A stretch of 9,682 bases of DNA, taken from positions 1-9,682 of the forward strand of contig CAYGIQ010000099.1 of assembly GCA_964349885.1 (NCBI GenBank), written 5' to 3'. The translations under genes were made by a program, and so were the position numbers. The notes below the pieces were generated by a model. That model did no database searches, was not told the origin of the DNA, and saw only the letters and a program-made list of their open reading frames with translations. The number at the start of each line of letters is the position of its first letter. Positions within the stretch are counted from its first letter, which is position 1. Positions 1 through 6,492 of the stretch are shown here, piece by piece. The stretch is from UBA1413 sp964349885 (GTDB lineage Bacteria > Bacteroidota > Bacteroidia > Bacteroidales > Prolixibacteraceae).

Positions 1-631
1 ATATAACAGGTTTAAGGTCTATTTGCTGATTGGAAGTCGTCTGCTTCACAATGTTAAGTTCATCGTGAAATGCAGGATAGTCGAGCCAAATGGAGAACAT
101 AAAACGGTCGAGCTGAGCCTCTGGAAGCGGGTAGGTACCCTCCTGTTCTATTGGATTCTGCGTGGCCAATACAAAAAAGGGCGATTCGAGTTCAAAATGC
201 TGACCAGCAGCTGTGATAGCCCGCTCTTGCATTGCTTCCAAAAGGGCCGATTGGGTCTTGGGTGGGGTTCGGTTGATCTCATCTGCCAATAGTATATTGG
301 CGAATATCGGCCCCTGCACGAATTTAAATTGCCTGTCGCGGTCCAGAATTTCTGTTCCAATAATATCAGAAGGCATAAGGTCGGGGGTAAACTGAATGCG
401 GTTGTACCTTAGTCCAAGCACCTTGGATATGGTTGTTACCATTAGCGTTTTGGCCAGACCGGGAACCCCTATCAATAAACAGTGGCCACGGCTAAACAAA
501 GTATTTAATACCTGAGTAACCACATGATCCTGACCATATATGACCCGGGTAATCTCCTTAAGCAGAAGGTGATACTTATCCTTCAGGGCATCAAGTGCCT
601 CTACATCATCGCGATAATTTTGCAGCGTCAT
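1..631 (-). CDS. MoxR-family AAA+ ATPase, C-terminal part beyond the window edge
   Basis: The reading frame runs leftward from an ATG at 631 and is still open at base 1, giving about 210 residues of a protein that is usually about 320-330 long. Visible motifs are a Walker A GVPGLAKT at residues 55-62, a Walker B region LLADEIN at 114-120 followed by RTPPKTQSALLEAM, a sensor-1 segment LATQNP at 155-160, and EAQLDRF at 171-177. All are hallmarks of the MoxR branch of AAA+ ATPases (AAA_3 domain). Family members act as chaperone-like ATPases, often with VWA-domain partners and DUF58 proteins; no such partner is visible because the downstream side is cut off. The start lies 18 bp after the SurA-like gene stop on the same strand, so it is probably the last visible gene of that operon. 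The family is certain; the client or pathway is not known from this sequence. Confidence 0.93.
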   Translation of the reverse strand, partial: MTLQNYRDDVEALDALKDKYHLLLKEITRVIYGQDHVVTQVLNTLFSRGHCLLIGVPGLAKTLMVTTISKVLGLRYNRIQFTPDLMPSDIIGTEILDRDRQFKFVQGPIFANILLADEINRTPPKTQSALLEAMQERAITAAGQHFELESPFFVLATQNPIEQEGTYPLPEAQLDRFMFSIWLDYPAFHDELNIVKQTTSNQQIDLKPVI

Positions 632-649
632 CAAAAAAAGTCTATTCTG

Positions 650-2023
650 TTACTTAATCCAGTTCTCGAACTGGTAATTGCAGTTTGCGTAGGTATTATC
701 GATTCGGATGTAGGTTCCCGCCTGGCGTTTTGCGATCCATGATTCCAAAACCTCTTGCTTTTTCTTATTCAGGTACATTTCGGCTAGCAACTGATAGTCA
801 GATTGCAGATTGGCCTTATGTCCATTGGTTTTGTTTATCAGTCGTATGATCTTATACACAGTTTGTCGAGTAGCAGGATCGATGGTTTGAAAAGGTTGAG
901 AAATCTCGTTTATGTTCATAGCGGTAATCACTTTGCTGATGTCAGGATCGAGTTCCCCGAGGCTAAACCTCGACGACAGATTCTGTGGATTAAGCACCAG
1001 GCCGCCGTTGTTCCGTGTATTCTTATCCTGAGAAAACATTAAGGCAGATTGTTCGAATTCGATCTCTCCCCGACGAATAATATTGGAGAGGCTATCGAGC
1101 CTAAGATTTGAATGCTCTAAAGCTTCGGGAGCAATTTTTGGCCGCATCAGAATATGGCGTGTATTGATCCGCTCTCCCTTCCGGTCGATCAATTGTATAA
1201 TATGGTATCCGAAGTCGCTCTTAACAACGTTTGAAACACGGTCGTCGCGCAGGTTGAAAGCCGCGGAGGCATAAGCGGGATCAAGCTGAGCCCGTCCGAG
1301 GTACCCTATCTCACCGCCAAATCGCGATTCGGGAGCCTCTGAATACAGAACTGCTAATGTTGCAAAACTGGATCCTTCCTCTACCCTACGCTTTAAGTCG
1401 CGTAATTGCGCCTTAACCCGGTTGTCTTCTTCAATATCGATGTCTGGAACCAGGGTAATTTGCTGATATTCGAACTGTGGTGGAATAAATGGAATTTCAT
1501 CGTCTTTCAGATTGCGGTAGAAGTAACGAACTTCTGAAGGGGTTACTGTAACATTTTCGACAATCTTTCCCTGCATCTGATTGCTGAGAAGCTGGTTGCG
1601 AATAACGTCGCGCAATTCGGCTTTCAGTTGAGGAATCGACTTTTTAAAGTAACTTTCAACTTCCCGTTCCGAACCAAAATGAGCAACAAATTGCTGCAAA
1701 CGGCCATCCATCTGTTGGTTGATTTGGTTATCGGTAACCACAATATTGGTATCAAGCAGCGCTTCTGCAACCAGCAATTTATCTACCAGAAACGACTCCA
1801 GAATCTCACATTTCATATCACCATCGGTGACAATTCCCTGAGCCTGCTGCTGAATAAACATCTCTTCAATCTCTGATTTCAGAACAATATTGTTGCCTAC
1901 CACCGCTATAATCTGGTCTACAACTTTATCTTGCCCATTGGCCGGCAAAGTAAGTGCAACAGTCAGAAACCACACAGAGGCAACCAACAGTTTATCAATC
2001 ATCATTTGACGCTTCATATTCAT
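650..2023 (-). CDS. SurA-like periplasmic peptidyl-prolyl isomerase/chaperone
   Basis: A 457-residue exported protein. Residues 1-31 form a signal peptide (basic start, hydrophobic stretch about 11-27, likely cleavage near ANGQ). Residues 33-165 match a SurA N-terminal chaperone domain (DQIIAVVGNNIVLKSEIE). Two parvulin (PpiC/rotamase) domains follow at about 184-283 and 286-396. The first ends in the FGYHII signature (271-276) but has Gln where the usual N-terminal His of the fold would be. The second has HILMRP at 290-295 and a GG at 340-341, but lacks a clear FGYH. The C terminus, ending NCNYQFENWIK, is the typical tail of Bacteroidota SurA homologues. The role, by family, is folding and delivery of outer-membrane proteins in the periplasm. 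The ATG at 2023 overlaps the upstream gene by 29 bp; Met7 or Met8 (2005, 2002) would shorten the overlap and keep the signal peptide. surA is a reasonable name, but three related proteins lie here, so orthology is not assured. Confidence 0.92.
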   Translation of the reverse strand: MNMKRQMMIDKLLVASVWFLTVALTLPANGQDKVVDQIIAVVGNNIVLKSEIEEMFIQQQAQGIVTDGDMKCEILESFLVDKLLVAEALLDTNIVVTDNQINQQMDGRLQQFVAHFGSEREVESYFKKSIPQLKAELRDVIRNQLLSNQMQGKIVENVTVTPSEVRYFYRNLKDDEIPFIPPQFEYQQITLVPDIDIEEDNRVKAQLRDLKRRVEEGSSFATLAVLYSEAPESRFGGEIGYLGRAQLDPAYASAAFNLRDDRVSNVVKSDFGYHIIQLIDRKGERINTRHILMRPKIAPEALEHSNLRLDSLSNIIRRGEIEFEQSALMFSQDKNTRNNGGLVLNPQNLSSRFSLGELDPDISKVITAMNINEISQPFQTIDPATRQTVYKIIRLINKTNGHKANLQSDYQLLAEMYLNKKKQEVLESWIAKRQAGTYIRIDNTYANCNYQFENWIK

Positions 2024-2867
2024 ACAATTTAAACTTATTGTTTCGCACGCCCTCTAAAAAGACGTCGTCTTCCACCTTTTTAAGGAATTCGATTTTGCGA
2101 CGATTTATAATTATATTCTTTATTTGTGATTCAACATACTCCACGGGCGCAATTGAGTTGGCTGGCTGGTGGTCAATTATTCGCAAAAGATAGTAAAAAT
2201 CCTGATCGCGATGCTCAATCATAGCATTTGGGTATATACTTCGGTCTTCACTGCCTGCCCAATTGTTCAAGCGCAGCAGAAATGGTTCCAGATCCACCCA
2301 ATCTTCGGAATAGATATCACAGACCACGGCATATCGTAAACAATATTCCCGAAGTTCAGCAAGATTGGCTTCGGTAATCTGTTCGCAAAAAGCCTTAACC
2401 TGCTCAGGTCTTGATACTTCCATTGGAATTTGGACAAAAAGTGCCTTGACTATACTTTTATTCAATACAAAATTATCCCTGTTCTCGTTGTAATACCCCT
2501 GAATATCGCGATCCCCGACAATGGTATCGAGTCGTTGCAGCATCAATTCCATCTTATAACGATAAATGACCATCGAATTGCGATAGTCGGCAAGCTCCTT
2601 TGAAAAATCTTTGAGCGACGAAGGTAGATTTTCCTCTGCCATTCTCACCAAAAGCTCATTTCGAATCCATTTGTTGATATAATCTTCGGCCATCATAACG
2701 CTATCCTCGTACCCCAAGCCTGAAGGGAGCACGCGCTGAAGGTCGGCCAAGTAAAGTACCTGCTCTCCGACCTTGGCCAAAGGTGTTCCATCGACCGGAC
2801 GATCGAACAGGCAAGCGCTAAAGGTTAGCAATATTACCAGTAAAATGGATCCTAAAGGCTTCAACAT
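1995..2867 (-). CDS. Lipoprotein related to parvulin-type isomerases, lacking the catalytic core
   Basis: A 290-residue protein with a lipoprotein signal: a hydrophobic stretch at residues 5-17 and a lipobox-like FSAC with the acylated Cys at 19. The mature part begins like SurA/PpiC chaperones (PLAKVGEQVLYLADLQ at 29-44), is helix-rich, and contains DIQGYYNENRDNF at 121-133. This is the segment that usually leads into a parvulin domain in this family. The region that should be the parvulin (about 134-235) ends in DFYYLLRIID instead of FGYHxxKV, and shows no GG-x-LG turn. I infer a chaperone-like, non-catalytic paralogue anchored to a membrane. It starts 5 bp after the 643-residue isomerase gene and overlaps the SurA-like gene, so all three are probably co-translated. 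It could be a partner subunit or holdase; no function is proven. The gene looks intact, not decayed. Confidence 0.85.
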   Translation of the reverse strand: MLKPLGSILLVILLTFSACLFDRPVDGTPLAKVGEQVLYLADLQRVLPSGLGYEDSVMMAEDYINKWIRNELLVRMAEENLPSSLKDFSKELADYRNSMVIYRYKMELMLQRLDTIVGDRDIQGYYNENRDNFVLNKSIVKALFVQIPMEVSRPEQVKAFCEQITEANLAELREYCLRYAVVCDIYSEDWVDLEPFLLRLNNWAGSEDRSIYPNAMIEHRDQDFYYLLRIIDHQPANSIAPVEYVESQIKNIIINRRKIEFLKKVEDDVFLEGVRNNKFKLYEYEASNDD

Positions 2868-2872
2868 CGTTT

Positions 2873-4804
2873 TTATAACCTTCTTAGTGCCCGCTGGTTT
2901 ATTACAACGGGATATTTACTTCGCAGCGTATGCAGCCACTGTTCTTCAAGATATTGCTGATAATCTGCCAAGTGAAAGCCCCTCGACTCGACCAGTAACT
3001 TAGGTTCTGATGGCAGAGCATTGCCCCAAACAAGATCGGTCGATTCGTTCCAGCCAGAAGGCAACGCACCATTCCAAAACGCATAATCAATGGCTGGATG
3101 TTCTCCTTTTTGCCAGGTCCCTCTCAATATCTTAACATCCGCAGCAGAATAACCCACTGCATCTTCCAAATTTTCAATATGAACTCCCTGATCAAGCGCC
3201 TCAAGGAAGCTGTTTTTTAGCTCAGGACTCGAACATTGTATAACGACACCATCAAAACGATCGTCCCACATATAACGGTATTTATTGGTCTCATAAAAGC
3301 GCTCCAGACCCAAAGTATCGGTAACTGCCGGTTGCCATAAAATCCTCTCCATAACATCGAAAAGCAGAATTCCATCGTGGTATTCCTGATACAGCGACCG
3401 AAAGGCTGGATACTTCTTTTCCAATTGCGCATCTTCCCAATCCAGTATCTGACGCTCTTCCCAGTTTTGGTAATGTATATAAAAATCGTTGGCCGACAAT
3501 TGCTGGCCTAATGATTGACTCTCGGACAAAGCACTGAGCCAGCTATGGGAATCAAAAACGGTGCCAGAGAGCGTAAAAAGTGGCATCCGATCCACCGCAA
3601 ACCAATCAGACTGGCTTCCCGACTGCTTTAGAATATCCATCACTTGAACAATCGTTCTTTCCAAAGATTCAGGAAAGGATTGAAAACTGTTCTGAAGTTT
3701 TAATTTTTGAATAAACCCTGTCCTGCCGGCTGCCAACCGCTCTGGATCACGTTTAATTCGGTTTATAAGTTCAGGTCTGATCTCATCTAAAGCTGGTATG
3801 GGTTTAAGGTCAATCCGTTTTAGAATGTGGTATCCGAATTCGGTCTCCAGAGGCAAGGAAATATCACCATCATGTGCAAGTGCAAATGCCGGATCAGAAA
3901 AGGCAGGGATCATCATACTGCGTCCAAAATAGGGCAACTCTCCCCCGTTTACTGCACTTCGATCGTCTTCTGAATTCTCGCGGGCAAGCCTTGAAAAATC
4001 TTCACCTCTGGTTGCCATAAGGTACAAACTATCCATCTGTGTGCGGATAAATGCTTTTTGCGCAGTATTCATGTTGGGAGGAAAACGCTTCATTATATGC
4101 GCTACTTTTATCTCACCAACAGCCTCTCGGGTATCGTTAACCTTTAGTAAGTGGTATCCGAAGCGTGTCCGAACAGGAGACGATACCCTGCCAACCTGCG
4201 TTCTATAGGCAGCATCCTCAAAAGGGGTTACCATCTGAAAGGCAGTAAACCAACCAAGTGAACCGCTATTAGAAGTGGCCGAGGGGTCCTGCGAATATTT
4301 TCGGGCTGCTTCAGAAAAATCAAGCCCTGATGCAATTTCTCCGGCAATCCGGTTGATTTCCTGCCAGGCTATCAGGGTGTCGCTGGGGGTTGGTTGCTGC
4401 GGAAGGCCAATCAGCAAATGGCTCGCATTGATTTCCGACGACAAACGGCCATACGTATCTTCCAGCAGTTGATCCTCATATGAGAGATCGGTAAGGTAAG
4501 GTGCTGCCAATTCAGCACGGTATCCGGCCAACTCTTGTCGGAAAGAGACCAACGTGTCCAATCCCAGCGATTGCGCCTCAAGTACTTTTAGTTTAAAGTT
4601 AATGTAAAGCTGCAGGTATTCCGAAGGAGATTTCCGCTCGGCAGGATCTGTAATGTTTCCGTTGTTGCGTTCGTAGGCAAGTTTAAAGTCTTCTGTATAT
4701 ACCTGCAATGGACCAATGGTAGTGAGAACTTCCGGACTTCTCTGGCTTAAAACCGGCAGTGCCAGAAACAAAAGCCAAAGAGCAAGAATATGGGTTTTAA
4801 TCAT
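2873..4804 (-). CDS. Exported peptidyl-prolyl cis-trans isomerase with two parvulin domains
   Basis: A 643-residue protein. Residues 1-20 are a signal peptide with likely cleavage at VLS/QRS. An N-terminal helical region (about 25-120) resembles the chaperone region of SurA/PpiD proteins. Parvulin domain 1 spans about 122-225 (SHLL with His129, GSLGWF at 181-186, FGYHLLKV at 215-222). Parvulin domain 2 spans about 231-333 (AHIM with His236, GGELPYF at 287-293, FGYHILK at 323-329). Both keep the signature residues, so isomerase activity on proline bonds in periplasmic clients is likely. The remaining 260 residues (about 380-643) have no motif I can name with confidence; they contain a helical stretch (YHDGILLFDVMERILW, 475-490) followed by GLERFYETNKYRY, which resembles the entry to a further, divergent parvulin fold. 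The gene follows guaB by 73 bp and precedes the lipoprotein gene by 5 bp. PpiD-like or SurA-like would both be fair labels. Confidence 0.92.
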   Translation of the reverse strand: MIKTHILALWLLFLALPVLSQRSPEVLTTIGPLQVYTEDFKLAYERNNGNITDPAERKSPSEYLQLYINFKLKVLEAQSLGLDTLVSFRQELAGYRAELAAPYLTDLSYEDQLLEDTYGRLSSEINASHLLIGLPQQPTPSDTLIAWQEINRIAGEIASGLDFSEAARKYSQDPSATSNSGSLGWFTAFQMVTPFEDAAYRTQVGRVSSPVRTRFGYHLLKVNDTREAVGEIKVAHIMKRFPPNMNTAQKAFIRTQMDSLYLMATRGEDFSRLARENSEDDRSAVNGGELPYFGRSMMIPAFSDPAFALAHDGDISLPLETEFGYHILKRIDLKPIPALDEIRPELINRIKRDPERLAAGRTGFIQKLKLQNSFQSFPESLERTIVQVMDILKQSGSQSDWFAVDRMPLFTLSGTVFDSHSWLSALSESQSLGQQLSANDFYIHYQNWEERQILDWEDAQLEKKYPAFRSLYQEYHDGILLFDVMERILWQPAVTDTLGLERFYETNKYRYMWDDRFDGVVIQCSSPELKNSFLEALDQGVHIENLEDAVGYSAADVKILRGTWQKGEHPAIDYAFWNGALPSGWNESTDLVWGNALPSEPKLLVESRGFHLADYQQYLEEQWLHTLRSKYPVVINQRALRRL

Positions 4805-4877
4805 TCTGGTGGTATATCTTTTATGTGCCTTATCTAACGAAGTTTTTTAAATTGGATTATGGAGTGGTTAAAATAAT

Positions 4878-6356
4878 TTATCCCTGACGGACACTATAAT
4901 TGGGAGCCTCTCGTGTAATAGCTACATCGTGTGGATGACTCTCCTGAACACCAGCATTTGAAATACGGGTAAAACGTGCCTGCTGCAGTGCCGAAATATC
5001 TTTGGCACCACAATAACCCATTCCTGCCCTGAGGCCTCCTACCATCTGATACAGCACTTCATATAGACTGCCCTTAAATGGCACCCGGGCAGCAATTCCT
5101 TCCGGAACAAGCTTTTTAATATCATCTTCCATATCTTGGAAATAGCGATCTTTCGAACCCTGTTGCATCGCTTCTACCGAACCCATTCCGCGATAGGCCT
5201 TAAATTTACGCCCCTGATACAGGATGGTTTCACCCGGCGACTCCTCTACACCAGCAAACAGACTTCCAGCCATTATTGAATGGGCACCGGCAGCCAACGC
5301 TTTAACAATGTCGCCTGAATATCGAATTCCACCATCTGCAATTACCGGCACGCCAGTATCACGTATGGCCTGGGCTACATCATATATGGCCGACAATTGA
5401 GGCATTCCCACTCCGGCAATTACCCGGGTGGTACAGATAGAACCCGGACCAATACCCACTTTTACAGCATCGGCCCCCGCCTTCACCAATTCTATGGCAG
5501 CTTCACCGGTAGCAATATTGCCTACTACAAATTCCATTTCGGGAAATCTTTTTTTGGCCGCCTTAAGCGTATCAATTACCCCCTGGGTATGTCCGTGAGC
5601 TGTGTCGATTACAAGAGCATCGGCGCCAGCCTTTACCAAAGCCTCAATACGTTCCATTGAGTCGCCCCCAATGCCTACAGCAGCAGCCACTCGCAACCTT
5701 CCACGCTCATCTTTACAGGCAAGAGGTTTGTCTTTGGCCTTGGTAATGTCTTTGTAGGTTACCAAACCTATTAATTTACCATTTTTATCGACTACCGGCA
5801 ATTTCTCGATCTTGTAGCTTTGAAGGATCTCAGCTGCCTTCTCCAGATTGGTCGACTCATTGGTCGTAACCAGATTATCACGGGTCATTATCTCCTCGAT
5901 CGGACGCTCCATGTTTTTTTCAAACCTGAGATCCCTGTTGGTAACAATACCAACCAAAAATCCACTTGCATCAACCACTGGAATCCCACCAATCTTAAAG
6001 TTCGACATCAGATAGAGTGCATCGGCCACCTTTTTATCGCGTCCAATGGTAATTGGATCGTAAATCATCCCATTTTCTGCCCTTTTCACGCTGATTACTT
6101 GACGGGACTGTTCATCAATTTCCATATTTTTATGGATAACCCCAATACCGCCCTCACGGGCTATCGCTATTGCAAGCTTGTATTCTGTAACAGTATCCAT
6201 AGCTGCGGATACTACAGGTGTATTAAGAATTATGTTGCGCGAAAAACGCGACAGCAATGAAACTTCACGTGGCAAAACCTCTGAATAGGCTGGTATGAGA
6301 AGTACATCATCAAAGGTAAGACCTTCGCTAACAACTTTTTCCGATAAAAATGACAT
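4878..6356 (-). CDS. guaB: IMP dehydrogenase
   Basis: A full-length 492-residue IMP dehydrogenase, the usual size for bacteria. It oxidises IMP to XMP with NAD+, the committed step of guanine nucleotide synthesis, in the cytoplasm. The N terminus (LTFDDVLLIPAYSEV, 13-27) and SAAMDTVTE (50-58) are family signatures. Two CBS domains lie between about 97 and 205 (DPITI, IPVVD; then IMTRDNLVT, LPVVDKNGKLIGLVT) and normally bind adenine/guanine nucleotides for allosteric control. The catalytic loop GPGSICTTR places the nucleophilic Cys at 308. ADGGIRYSGD (340-349) and GMGS (390-393) bind phosphate, and the mobile flap carries the Arg404-Tyr405 pair in DRYF. The ATG at 6356 is about 29 bp from a TAnnTTTG element. 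It heads a leftward cluster of envelope-folding genes and is divergent from recQ. Identity is certain; co-transcription with the isomerases is inferred from spacing only. Confidence 0.98.
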   Translation of the reverse strand: MSFLSEKVVSEGLTFDDVLLIPAYSEVLPREVSLLSRFSRNIILNTPVVSAAMDTVTEYKLAIAIAREGGIGVIHKNMEIDEQSRQVISVKRAENGMIYDPITIGRDKKVADALYLMSNFKIGGIPVVDASGFLVGIVTNRDLRFEKNMERPIEEIMTRDNLVTTNESTNLEKAAEILQSYKIEKLPVVDKNGKLIGLVTYKDITKAKDKPLACKDERGRLRVAAAVGIGGDSMERIEALVKAGADALVIDTAHGHTQGVIDTLKAAKKRFPEMEFVVGNIATGEAAIELVKAGADAVKVGIGPGSICTTRVIAGVGMPQLSAIYDVAQAIRDTGVPVIADGGIRYSGDIVKALAAGAHSIMAGSLFAGVEESPGETILYQGRKFKAYRGMGSVEAMQQGSKDRYFQDMEDDIKKLVPEGIAARVPFKGSLYEVLYQMVGGLRAGMGYCGAKDISALQQARFTRISNAGVQESHPHDVAITREAPNYSVRQG

Positions 6357-6384
6357 CGATTGCAGGTTTTAATTATACAATCCG

Positions 6385-6392
6385 CAAAACTA
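6385..6392 (-). promoter_or_regulatory. Probable -7 element of the guaB promoter
   Basis: On the minus strand this reads TAGTTTTG, a perfect match to the Bacteroidota -7 consensus TAnnTTTG. It sits 28 bp before the guaB ATG, which would give a leader of roughly 20 nt. I see no good -33 TTTG at 17-23 bp upstream, so the assignment rests on the -7 box and its position. Confidence 0.6.
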
Positions 6393-6394
6393 CA

Positions 6395-6457
6395 AATTTT
6401 TAATCCAACCTTCGCTACTTATTTTAATAGCACCAGCACTGAGGCCGATTAAAAATT
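6395..6457. repeat. 11-bp inverted repeat between guaB and recQ
   Basis: AATTTTTAATC at 6395-6405 is the exact reverse complement of GATTAAAAATT at 6447-6457, with a 41-bp spacer. The left arm touches the guaB promoter just upstream of its -7 box, and the right arm overlaps the candidate -33 box of recQ. It could be a pair of operator half-sites or a chance match in AT-rich DNA. The spacer is too long for an efficient terminator and neither arm is GC-rich. Confidence 0.35.
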
Positions 6458-6486
6458 GTTAATACCGAAGTCATTTGTTTACTTTG
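6455..6486 (+). promoter_or_regulatory. Candidate recQ promoter (-33 and -7 elements)
   Basis: ATTG at 6455-6458 and TTACTTTG at 6479-6486 are separated by 20 bp, the usual Bacteroidota spacing. The -7 box differs from TAnnTTTG only at its second base. Transcription would begin near 6491-6494, essentially at the GTG start codon at 6493. This supports the GTG over the upstream TTG codons at 6475 and 6484, and suggests a leaderless or near-leaderless mRNA. Confidence 0.45.
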
Positions 6487-6492
6487 TGTTCA

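Noticed and set aside
23..742. Short plus-strand open frames at the left end
   Set aside because: They overlap the MoxR gene and the end of the SurA-like gene, which have strong motifs in the opposite direction.
1203..4162. The 11-mer TGGTATCCGAA occurs three times (1203, 3828, 4152)
   Set aside because: Each copy encodes the Phe-Gly-Tyr-His signature of a parvulin domain on the minus strand with the same codons; it is a coding motif, not a DNA repeat element.
4805..4877. Gap between guaB and the large isomerase, examined for a promoter, riboswitch or terminator
   Set aside because: No TAnnTTTG box, no stable hairpin and too short for a known purine riboswitch.
5820..6260. A 146-codon open frame on the plus strand inside guaB
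   Set aside because: It is antisense to a fully conserved IMP dehydrogenase, has no recognisable motif and no promoter; a shadow of the guaB frame.
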